Below are positions 46,512 through 53,914 of a DNA stretch of 64,000 nucleotides, piece by piece. The translations under genes were made by a program, and so were the position numbers. The notes beneath the pieces are model-generated. The model did not search any database. It saw only the letters and a list, made by a program, of their open reading frames with translations, and was not told where the DNA came from. Origin of the DNA: Methanolobus sp. Its GTDB lineage: Archaea > Halobacteriota > Methanosarcinia > Methanosarcinales > Methanosarcinaceae. The stretch is taken from contig NZ_JADQBZ010000008.1 in assembly GCF_016278365.1 (NCBI RefSeq), positions 124,001 through 188,000 of the forward strand, given 5' to 3'. Every line of letters starts with the position of its first letter. Position 1 is the stretch's first letter.

Positions 46512-49313
46512 ATGGATATCCCTGAACTCATCAACAGACTCAAAGCATCAGGAAGATATGAAGGACAGATAGTGCATGTAGAGGATATACCTGCAAGGGA
46601 GCCTGTTCACAGTTCCCTTGAACTAAAACCCCTGGTAAGTTCTGCATTGTGCGAGAAGGGAATCAGGCAACTCTATTCACATCAGGCCGAAGCTGTGACC
46701 AAGGTGCGTGAAGGGAGGAACATTGTACTGTCCACCAGCACGGCCAGTGGTAAGTCTCTGTGTTATATGCTTCCGATATTTGAAACGCTGCTTGATGACC
46801 CGAAGGCAACTGCGCTGTACCTTTCTCCGCTCAACGCCTTGGTGAACGACCAGCTTCAGGCATTCAGGGATTTCAGTGATATGATGGGACTGGACATCAG
46901 GATAGACAAGTTCATAGGCAGTATGTCCCAGACAGAGAAGAGTTCCGTGAAATATGGGAATCCTCGCATACTACTTACCAATCCGGATATGCTTCACATG
47001 AGTTTCCTTGCATGGAAGCACCAGTGGAGGGGATTCCTGTCAAACCTGAAGTTCATAGTCCTGGATGAAAGTCATTCATATAGCGGGGTGATGGGCAGCC
47101 ACATGGCAAACCTGCTCAGAAGGCTTAACAGGGTATGTGAGCTGTATGGGTCAAGTCCTCAGTATATCTGCTGCACTGCGACCATCGGGAATCCTGTAGA
47201 GCACACATCGGCTCTCATAGGAAAGGAGGTATGTCTTGTAGACAGCGACAGCTCCGGCAGGGGAGCGCAGAGTTTCATCTTCTGGAATCCTCCCATGTAC
47301 GAGAAATCACGTAACTTCACTATCCGTAAGTCCAGTTTTGGTGATACGGTGGATCTTTTTACTAACTTTGTCCAGAGTGGCTTCCAGACGATTGCATTTG
47401 CCAGGTCCCGGCAGAAAGTGGAAAGGATGTATGTAGAGTCCAGGAATATACTTGCCGGCAGAGGGGTCAGGAAGACCATTAGTTCCTACAGGGGCGGTTA
47501 TCAGGGACATGAGCGCGAGGCTATTGAAAAAGGGCTTTCCGGAGGAGAGATCGATGGCGTGATCTCCACGAATGCCCTTGAAATGGGTATCGACATTGGT
47601 GGGCTTGATGCCTGCATAATGGACGGTTTTCCGGGCACTATAATGAGTGCCAGACAGCAGGCGGGCAGAGCGGGCCGCGGGAGCCGGGAAAGCATTGTGG
47701 TACTTGTAGCGGACTCGAATGCTCTTGACCAGTACTATATGCGTAATCCTACGGACTTCTTCAGAAGGAACTGTGAAGAGGCAGTCATCAACGTATCCAA
47801 CCGCTATATCCAGGCCGGACATCTGTTATGCGCTGCCATGGAAGTTCCTCTCAAGGCTGAAGATGCCCTGCATTTTGGCAGTGAGTATGAAACTATTGTA
47901 AGGGTGCTTGAAGAGGAAGGACTGCTTGGTGGCCTGGACGCTAAACAATGTCTTGATCCTGATCCTCACAGGAATGTTTCCATCCGCAATATAGACAATG
48001 ACTCTTATAACATGGTAGATAAAGCTACCAGAAAGCCTCTGGAAAGGGATATGACCAGGCTGCAGGCTTACAGGGAGGCTTTTGAAGGTGCGGTCTACAT
48101 CAATAAGGGAGTGCCTTATTGTGTAACAAAACTGGACCATGAGAAAAAGCAGATCCTTGTGGAGCAGGCAGATGACGGATATTACACGCGTTCTATGGTG
48201 TCCTCGGATATCGTGATCAAAGGTACTGTTCACAACAAGATCCTCTCCACCTGTAAGGATGTTAAGGTTGGTTTCGGGGATGTGGATGTAACACAGCAGG
48301 TAACCGGGTATAAAAAGGTCCGGCAGCGCACCGATGATGATCTTGGCCAGTATTCCCTGCAGATGCCAAAGTTCACCTTGAGCACGGAAGCTCTATGGCT
48401 GGAGATGCCTGTTATGTTTGCTCAGGCAGTGGAAACGCATGACTGTGACTTTGCAGGCGGTATCCATGCCATCGAGCACGCAATTATCGGGATGTATCCC
48501 TTGCACCTGCTTGCCGATAGGAACGACGTTGGTGGAGTGTCAGCCACCGAACACCCCGACCTTGCAGGTAAAAGTGGGATATTCGTGTATGATGGGCACC
48601 AGGGTGGAGTAGGTTATGCTGAGAGCGGATATGGGAAGATCGTGGAGATGCTTGAGGTCACACTGCGGTCTATCGAGGGATGTCCATGCTCCGAAGGCTG
48701 CCCTTCTTGTATCCAGTCCCCAAAATGCGGGAACAATAACAATCCACTGGACAAGGATGCTGCCATCATTATGCTCAGGAAGATGCTTGGGAAGCCCGAG
48801 TATATCCCGCAGAAGAAAAAGACGAATCTCAAGCCCAGAGAGCATCAGGCGCCAGCAGCCATCGAGAGATCGAGGGAAAAACCCTTCGATACCGTAAGCG
48901 CTCTTGAGAGAGCAAGAAGGAAGCTCCGGCAAAGGGGTAACAGGAGCGCAGCAGAATGGATCAATGAAGGGATCACAGCAGGAAAGGAAAAGAAAGATCA
49001 TGTTGCTGCCTATGAATGTTTTGAAGCCGCTTTGCAGCTTGAGCCTGATAACGGTCTTGCTTTAATGAACAAGGGCATAACATGCATTTACCTGCGAAGG
49101 TACCAGATCGCCCTTGACTGCTTTAACAGACTTATTGCCACGGGACGCCGGCAGAGTTCGGTCTGGGTGCAGAAGGGTATCTCTCTGTATTATCTTGGAG
49201 ACTATAAGAACGCTATTGCAGCTTATGATGAAGGCCTTAAGTTAAAATCAGGAGATCCTAGGATACTGGACTTGAAAAAAAGGGCCGAGCAGAAGATGCC
49301 TGACCACAAATAA
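46512..49313 (+). CDS. DEAD/DEAH-box helicase of the MrfA/Hrq1 type with C-terminal TPR repeats
   Basis: The product is 933 residues from ATG 46512; a TTG at 46413 is in frame, but a TATA-like TTTATATCC at about 46481 would start transcription just before 46512. Motifs in order: LSTSTASGKS (Walker A), LDESHSY (DExH), CTATIGNP, and QQAGRAGRGSRES (motif VI). They are followed by the DUF1998-like C-terminal domain with HAIEHAIIG and the four-cysteine Zn site CPCSEGCPSCIQSPKC. This is the plan of MrfA/Hrq1 DNA-repair helicases. The last about 100 residues carry two to three TPR repeats (AAYECFEAALQLEPDNGLAL and similar), an unusual addition. Likely role: repair of mitomycin-type damage or crosslinks. 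Confidence 0.87.
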   Translation: MDIPELINRLKASGRYEGQIVHVEDIPAREPVHSSLELKPLVSSALCEKGIRQLYSHQAEAVTKVREGRNIVLSTSTASGKSLCYMLPIFETLLDDPKATALYLSPLNALVNDQLQAFRDFSDMMGLDIRIDKFIGSMSQTEKSSVKYGNPRILLTNPDMLHMSFLAWKHQWRGFLSNLKFIVLDESHSYSGVMGSHMANLLRRLNRVCELYGSSPQYICCTATIGNPVEHTSALIGKEVCLVDSDSSGRGAQSFIFWNPPMYEKSRNFTIRKSSFGDTVDLFTNFVQSGFQTIAFARSRQKVERMYVESRNILAGRGVRKTISSYRGGYQGHEREAIEKGLSGGEIDGVISTNALEMGIDIGGLDACIMDGFPGTIMSARQQAGRAGRGSRESIVVLVADSNALDQYYMRNPTDFFRRNCEEAVINVSNRYIQAGHLLCAAMEVPLKAEDALHFGSEYETIVRVLEEEGLLGGLDAKQCLDPDPHRNVSIRNIDNDSYNMVDKATRKPLERDMTRLQAYREAFEGAVYINKGVPYCVTKLDHEKKQILVEQADDGYYTRSMVSSDIVIKGTVHNKILSTCKDVKVGFGDVDVTQQVTGYKKVRQRTDDDLGQYSLQMPKFTLSTEALWLEMPVMFAQAVETHDCDFAGGIHAIEHAIIGMYPLHLLADRNDVGGVSATEHPDLAGKSGIFVYDGHQGGVGYAESGYGKIVEMLEVTLRSIEGCPCSEGCPSCIQSPKCGNNNNPLDKDAAIIMLRKMLGKPEYIPQKKKTNLKPREHQAPAAIERSREKPFDTVSALERARRKLRQRGNRSAAEWINEGITAGKEKKDHVAAYECFEAALQLEPDNGLALMNKGITCIYLRRYQIALDCFNRLIATGRRQSSVWVQKGISLYYLGDYKNAIAAYDEGLKLKSGDPRILDLKKRAEQKMPDHK

Positions 49314-49342
49314 ATTTCCTTTTTCCTTTAAACTTAAAGAAT

Positions 49343-49380
49343 ACCCGGAGCCTGTAGTCATAACACCGGGTTTTCTCGTT
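49343..49380 (+). terminator. Hairpin terminator after the helicase gene
   Basis: ACCCGG at 49343-49348 pairs with CCGGGT at 49366-49371 around a 17-base loop, followed by TTTCTCGTTT. It lies between the convergent helicase and FKBP genes and could serve both. Confidence 0.4.
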
Positions 49381-49802
49381 TATGCCTCGACAATCTTTAT
49401 ATTGAAATTCAAGGCCTTACCGGCAAGGGGATGATTCATATCAAGTGTGACCTGTTCATCGCCCACTTCAGCTACTTTTGCAGGTATTTCCTGCCCATCG
49501 GGGGTTTTCACCAATAACATCATTCCCTCTTCGATTTCCATGTCTGAGCTGATAACCGTTTTGGGAATCTTTTGGGTCAGATCTTCATTGTACTCACCAT
49601 AAGCTTCTGATGGTTCTATCCTGAACTTTTTCTCTTCCCCTTCTTCCATGCCCCTGACGGCTTCTTCAAAACCGGGTATGACCTGGCCCGCACCTACCGT
49701 AAACTGGAGAGGTTCACGGTCATCTGAACAGTCGAACACAGAACCATCATCCAAGGTCCCTGTGTAATCTAGTTTTATTGTATCTCCATCACTTATTGAC
49801 AA
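49380..49802 (-). CDS. slyD: FKBP-type peptidyl-prolyl cis-trans isomerase, SlyD-like
   Basis: This 140-residue protein carries GDTIKLDYTGTLDDGSVFD near the N-terminus and VGAGQVIPGFEEAVRGMEEGE, both FKBP signatures, with an IF-type insert (KIPKTVISSDMEIEEGM...) that gives SlyD-like chaperone activity, and it ends HPLAGKALNFNIKI. The length and lack of a His-rich metal tail fit the short archaeal FKBP class. It acts as a folding helper in the cytoplasm. Confidence 0.95.
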   Translation of the reverse strand: MSISDGDTIKLDYTGTLDDGSVFDCSDDREPLQFTVGAGQVIPGFEEAVRGMEEGEEKKFRIEPSEAYGEYNEDLTQKIPKTVISSDMEIEEGMMLLVKTPDGQEIPAKVAEVGDEQVTLDMNHPLAGKALNFNIKIVEA

Positions 49803-50284
49803 TTTATCATCTCTATTATCTCTATTTGTTTAAAAACAAGCCTTAACTCATTCCATTATTCAGGAGGTCGCCCACTTTACTTAGGTTTTTTGCTTATGCC
49901 CTGGGTCTCTGCTGCTATAACAGAAGGCTGCGGGGATGTTTCTATCCATATACTATTCGCAAAGAGTTTTTGCACTTTGGAAGTGGCTCCGGTGAAGGAA
50001 TATAAGGAGTGGCAAGCAAGAAAACCGCTTCTATTCCTATCGTAAAACTTTTATCTTATTGGAATACCTGTGGGACGGGTGCTTATGACTTAAGCGGGCG
50101 TAGTCAAGTATAAGTACCTGAAAATAAAATCTATTTCGTGATGACTATAGTAATGGCTGCTGTTGTATAAAGTGGAGGCTAGAAAGAAATAATCTGATAA
50201 TATTTTACAACAGCCGGCTTCACAATATTGAGAGTATATTTAGAGTGATATTTAGAGTAATATTTGATAATTTAGAGTGATAAT
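49803..50284. other. 482-base gap with a short direct repeat only
   Basis: No gene or RNA is recognised. It begins with the FKBP promoter region and ends with three 12-base direct repeats (see next entry). The stretch between has several T-rich runs and no convincing stem-loop. Confidence 0.4.
50238..50281. repeat. Three 12-base direct repeats before a PfpI-family gene
   Basis: ATTTAGAGTGAT occurs at 50238-50249 and 50270-50281, with ATTTAGAGTAAT at 50250-50261 between. They abut each other and end 3 bases before the ATG at 50285. They occupy the 5' untranslated region or start site, so could be operator sites or a tandem duplication of the ribosome site. Confidence 0.5.
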
Positions 50285-50827
50285 ATGACAGGATCAGATA
50301 TAGCAGACAAGAAAATACTAATGGTCATAGCACAAAAGAATTTCAGGGATGAGGAGTTCTTTGAACCCAGGGAGATATTTGAGGATGCAGGAGTGGATAT
50401 AACAGTTGCAAGTAATAGTATGGATGAGGCTGTAGGTATCCTTGGCAGGAAGGTGAGACCTGATATTAGTATTGATAACGTCAATATTGCGGAGTTCGAT
50501 GCTGTGGTTATTGCCGGTGGTGGGGGTTCAAGGGAATACCTCTGGTCCAATAAGAAATTGCACAAACTTGTCAGGGATGCACATGAGCATGAAAAAGTAG
50601 TTGCTGCGATATGTATCTCTCCCGTGGTCCTTGCCAGGGCAGGTGTGCTTGAGGACAGGAGGGCTACTGTATTCAAAGATTCCGCATGCATTAAGGAACT
50701 TGAGAAGGGCGGCGCTTCCTACGAGGATGAGGATGTTGTCATCATGGACAATGTGGTGACCGCCGCCGGACCAAAGGCTGCGGAAGAGTTCGGTGAGGCT
50801 GTTATCGAGGTTCTGGGAAAACTCTAG
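50285..50827 (+). CDS. DJ-1/PfpI-family protein
   Basis: This 180-residue Rossmann-like protein of the DJ-1/PfpI family has Glu in EEFFEPREIF near residue 20, the AVVIAGGGGSREYLW core and the nucleophile elbow AAICISPVVLA (Cys near residue 118). The usual His after the nucleophile is absent (Ile-Ser here), so protease activity is doubtful and a glyoxalase- or chaperone-like role fits better. A terminator hairpin follows. Confidence 0.86.
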   Translation: MTGSDIADKKILMVIAQKNFRDEEFFEPREIFEDAGVDITVASNSMDEAVGILGRKVRPDISIDNVNIAEFDAVVIAGGGGSREYLWSNKKLHKLVRDAHEHEKVVAAICISPVVLARAGVLEDRRATVFKDSACIKELEKGGASYEDEDVVIMDNVVTAAGPKAAEEFGEAVIEVLGKL

Positions 50828-50897
50828 AAACTGCCGATGTCAAATTCCAGTCCTGTACTTTTTATCTGTAAAGGTCAAAATTAATAAGACCAACTTT

Positions 50898-50940
50898 CAG
50901 GGCAGCGGTGCTGGTGCACCGCGCCCCTGTGGGTATTTTT
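50898..50940. terminator. Bidirectional hairpin terminator
   Basis: CAGGG and GCGGTGC at 50898-50911 pair with GCACCGC and CCCTG at 50916-50929 around a TGGT loop, with one 2x2 mismatch inside the stem. TATTTTT follows on the plus side (50934-50940). The convergent DJ-1 and metallo-beta-lactamase genes meet here. Confidence 0.6.
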
Positions 50941-50953
50941 GAGGCCGGATGGA

Positions 50954-51730
50954 CTATACCTCGATCTTCATCAGGTCAGAAGCAATGGTGATGTTGCCTT
51001 TAAAGTAGTTTATTATATGTTCTACAGCTTCTGCTTCACGTCCCTGCATGTGCGGGTAAAGATGTACAAGATAAAGATGCCCGACTTCGAGAGGATACTT
51101 TTGCATCATGCCGGTGAGCATATCCGGTGTGGCGTGATTCGTTGTCTCAAAGCCCAGAGGAAAGGAGCATTCATGGATAAATGCATCCGCACCGTCTGCG
51201 AACCTGAAGAGCATCTCCGAGGGCTCGGTGTCGCCGGTATAGACCACTGCCTTGCTCTTACTCTCCACCCGGTAAGCCAGTGAGGGAACACTATGGACCG
51301 TAGGCGTGCAGGTGATGATGCTGTCATCCCCTGTGTCTTCACCCCTGCCTTCCGGAGAGAATGCTTCTCCTCCGCGCAGCTCGGTTATCTCTACCTTGAA
51401 CTTGTCCTGAAGATAGTCATAGGGCGCCATGACCTTGCCGAACCACTCCTGCGTTCCCTGTGGCCCGTAGATATGCACGGCATTTGTCGCGCCCGAGAGC
51501 CACCTGGCCTTGAGCAGCGCCAGCACGTCCCCCACGTGATCAAGGTGCAGGTGAGTCAAAATCACTGTATCGATGTCCGTATGCCCGTACCCCGCTTCCA
51601 CGATCCTCCCAAGGACCCCGCAGCCGCAATCGAAAAGCACCGGCCTGTCGCCAATTTCCATGATCAGCCCTGACTGCACTCTTCCAACCTGCGGAATCCC
51701 GACACCTGTTCCAAGAAATGTTACCTTCAT
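50954..51730 (-). CDS. Metallo-beta-lactamase fold hydrolase, RNase Z-like
   Basis: This 258-residue MBL-fold protein has the motif THLHLDHVGD (about residues 59-68), PTVHSVPSLAYR near residue 142, YTGDTEP near residue 165 and HECSF near residue 187, with further His in NHATP, HLYLVHLYPH. This matches the ElaC/RNase Z-like or arylsulfatase-like branch without the long flexible arm of tRNA-processing RNase Z. The nearby tRNA is probably coincidental. The start at 51730 lies inside a short inverted-repeat promoter. Confidence 0.85.
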   Translation of the reverse strand: MKVTFLGTGVGIPQVGRVQSGLIMEIGDRPVLFDCGCGVLGRIVEAGYGHTDIDTVILTHLHLDHVGDVLALLKARWLSGATNAVHIYGPQGTQEWFGKVMAPYDYLQDKFKVEITELRGGEAFSPEGRGEDTGDDSIITCTPTVHSVPSLAYRVESKSKAVVYTGDTEPSEMLFRFADGADAFIHECSFPLGFETTNHATPDMLTGMMQKYPLEVGHLYLVHLYPHMQGREAEAVEHIINYFKGNITIASDLMKIEV

Positions 51731-51739
51731 ACTTATTAG

Positions 51740-51768
51740 AATAAGGGTTAAATAACTTAACTCTTATT
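51740..51768 (-). promoter_or_regulatory. Inverted repeat over the metallo-beta-lactamase promoter
   Basis: AATAAGGGTTAA at 51740-51751 and TTAACTCTTATT at 51757-51768 match in 11 of 12 positions as inverted arms with a 5-base spacer. They begin 10 bases before the gene's ATG on the minus strand. The TATA-like TTATTTAACC sits between or within the arms, so a regulator bound here would hide the promoter. Confidence 0.45.
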
Positions 51769-51811
51769 AGTGGCTTACACTTCCAGAGCCAGTAACTCTG
51801 TTCTTCTCAAT

Positions 51812-51896
51812 GCGAGGGTCGCCCAGCCAGGTCAAAGGCGCTGGACTTAAGATCCAGTATCGAAGGATTTCGAGGGTTCGAATCCCTCCCCTCGCA
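51812..51896 (+). tRNA. tRNA-Leu (anticodon UAA)
   Basis: The cloverleaf is complete. Acceptor stem GCGAGGG (51812-51818) pairs with CCCTCGC (51889-51895). The anticodon stem CTGGA/TCCAG closes the loop CTTAAGA with TAA at 51848-51850. A long variable arm (TATCGAAGGATTTCG) makes it class II, as tRNA-Leu should be. The T arm is GAGGG TTCGAAT CCCTC. The discriminator is A. The CCA is not encoded. The 3' end touches the casposon-like region, a known casposon integration site in Methanosarcina. Confidence 0.93.
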
Positions 51897-52077
51897 TCTT
51901 GTTTTTGGGTAATAGGTATCCTGAAAAACAGATACTCAAAATTTTATGAAGTGTTGTTGAATAAAACTTGTTTATTTTGTGCGAAAACACTTAATAACAT
52001 ATTTGAAACAAGATTAAATTCATTAAAAAAGTTAAAATTTAGCGTATAACTATAATTACAATTATGTAAATATCCTA

Positions 52078-53148
52078 CTAAAAAGTATTAGATTCGAAAT
52101 CTTTTACACATTTGATTATGATATCAGCTAATTCCTTTTGCTCTTGCCTATTTGAACTAAAATGTTCTGAGGTTAGTTCTTTGTTTTGATTTTTAAGTTC
52201 ATATTTAAGTTTTTCAAAAATTTCTGTAAAGAAATTAATTGACAGAGTCCCTTTCTTCTTACCTAATGAATATAATGGCTCGAAAGCAGTAAGAATTGCA
52301 CCATATCCAAGTGTTTTTGAAAGGATATATTCATCAGGGTTATTCCATTCTTTTTCAAATACATTTTTGACAGCCGTAAATAGATTAAATAATATTTTAT
52401 AAATTACTTCATCTTTATCATCTATAAAATAAGATCGCAATGGAACATTTTCATCAGGATCAAAAGGTATATCTTGCTTAGAACACCTCAAATCTTTATC
52501 TGGAGTCTTAGAAATTAAAGGTAGTAAATACTCTATGAAACTGCCTTGAGAAAGTGATTCCATTTCACTTTCTTTTCTACCTAGAACTTTTAATCTTCTA
52601 TAAAATGGAGAATTGTAATCACTGTTTAAAAGTTTAGCAATTACGTGACATGTTTTCTGAGGACTCCTGTATGAACTCAATTCAAATAAATCATATATCA
52701 GCGATTTGGAAACTGGCCTCTGTGTGCTATTAATTATTGAAAAAACTTCGGCTTTTTCTTGATCGGTTAACCCGAACATGAAGATTATTGGAATATTAAA
52801 TTTTACACGATACTCTGATCTCTTAAGACCTAAAAGTCTATGTTGACCATCAATAACTTCGCCTATAATATCTTCATCACAAAATTCAAAAACACTTTCA
52901 TTTATTTTTAATCCTTTACTTTTATCTTTGTCAACAGCAATTATTATTGGAGTTGGAAAAGTTGCATTTGGATCAGAAGAATATTCTTTAATTTCTTTAA
53001 TTCTTGGAGAGACTTCTTTTCGCTGAATTCCTTCATAGGAATCTGATTTTTCGTCGAACTTTCGTTGTCTAATTCTGGTACAATTTAGAATAGTTTCCAC
53101 AGGTAACACGCTCATATAAAATGTACCAATTGGTTGCTCAACAGGCAA
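52078..53148 (-). CDS. DGQHR-domain protein
   Basis: This 356-residue protein has the defining motif EVIDGQHRLLGL (about residue 95) and the ParB/DndB-like continuation SIINSTQRPVSKSLIYDLFEL. DGQHR proteins are related to DndB, a regulator of DNA phosphorothioation, and occur in defence islands. TTG 53148 starts the frame; no good ribosome site is seen. It follows the membrane-protein gene by 11 bases and likely forms an operon with it. Function unknown. Confidence 0.78.
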   Translation of the reverse strand: MPVEQPIGTFYMSVLPVETILNCTRIRQRKFDEKSDSYEGIQRKEVSPRIKEIKEYSSDPNATFPTPIIIAVDKDKSKGLKINESVFEFCDEDIIGEVIDGQHRLLGLKRSEYRVKFNIPIIFMFGLTDQEKAEVFSIINSTQRPVSKSLIYDLFELSSYRSPQKTCHVIAKLLNSDYNSPFYRRLKVLGRKESEMESLSQGSFIEYLLPLISKTPDKDLRCSKQDIPFDPDENVPLRSYFIDDKDEVIYKILFNLFTAVKNVFEKEWNNPDEYILSKTLGYGAILTAFEPLYSLGKKKGTLSINFFTEIFEKLKYELKNQNKELTSEHFSSNRQEQKELADIIIKCVKDFESNTF

Positions 53149-53159
53149 CAGTGGTGCTT

Positions 53160-53780
53160 CTATTCTAATAAAATCCCCTCCCCATCATCCTCTACAGTGT
53201 CAACTTTATCCATTAACGCCTCTGTATCCGCGTCTGAGTCTATTTGATCATCTAATTTGTTATAACTAGGATAATCCAAATCCAAGTAAGATAAACAAAA
53301 CAGATAAATCACCAATATTATAGAAAGAGTATGTACTGTAATTTGTATGAAATCTATACTTGAAGCTTCGTCTGTTCCTTTAGTAGCATACTCCACGAAA
53401 GTTGACATATACAATAAACTTAAGACAATTAAATCAACTACCGCAATTGAAATTGAAGAGAATTTATATGACATGAATGTAATTCTTTTTGCTTCCCTAT
53501 TTCTAAGAATCATATCTATAAAAATTATTGATAAATAAGAAGCGCATAGAACTATCGAAATACTATAGAAGATACCCTGTTGAAAAATTAGTATTAATAT
53601 TTCAGTAGGCTCCGACTGATTCTTGTAAGCTAAAAACACTGCTAGAACACCAATATGACTAACAATAACTGACAAAAACCAAATTATAAAAATTGAAGGT
53701 ACTTTGAATACTACAGAGAAAGGCTTTAGAATTGAACCAAAGCATTCTATCAAAGATTTAGCCCAACTATGAGTACTCAT
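53160..53780 (-). CDS. Four-helix membrane protein of unknown function
   Basis: This 206-residue protein has four hydrophobic helices (about residues 25-48, 62-84, 100-122 and 143-163) and an acidic C-terminal tail. It has no recognisable motif. The next gene downstream is the DGQHR gene, and the pair lies next to the type I restriction system on the opposite strand. A membrane effector role is possible but not supported by sequence. Confidence 0.6.
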   Translation of the reverse strand: MSTHSWAKSLIECFGSILKPFSVVFKVPSIFIIWFLSVIVSHIGVLAVFLAYKNQSEPTEILILIFQQGIFYSISIVLCASYLSIIFIDMILRNREAKRITFMSYKFSSISIAVVDLIVLSLLYMSTFVEYATKGTDEASSIDFIQITVHTLSIILVIYLFCLSYLDLDYPSYNKLDDQIDSDADTEALMDKVDTVEDDGEGILLE

Positions 53781-53914
53781 AAGCTACATAAAATGTTTGA
53801 TAGTTTATATCCTTTTTGTAATTTATTAAAGCTGAAAATAAATCTCTAATGAAAATAGAAAACATAACACATTTATAATTTATTGTACAATGCATACTAC
53901 ACAATAATTTATTG

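Noticed and set aside
50954-51896. Functional link between the metallo-beta-lactamase (RNase Z-like) gene and the tRNA
   Set aside because: They are divergent and have separate promoters. The enzyme lacks the flexible arm of tRNA-processing RNase Z, so adjacency is likely chance.
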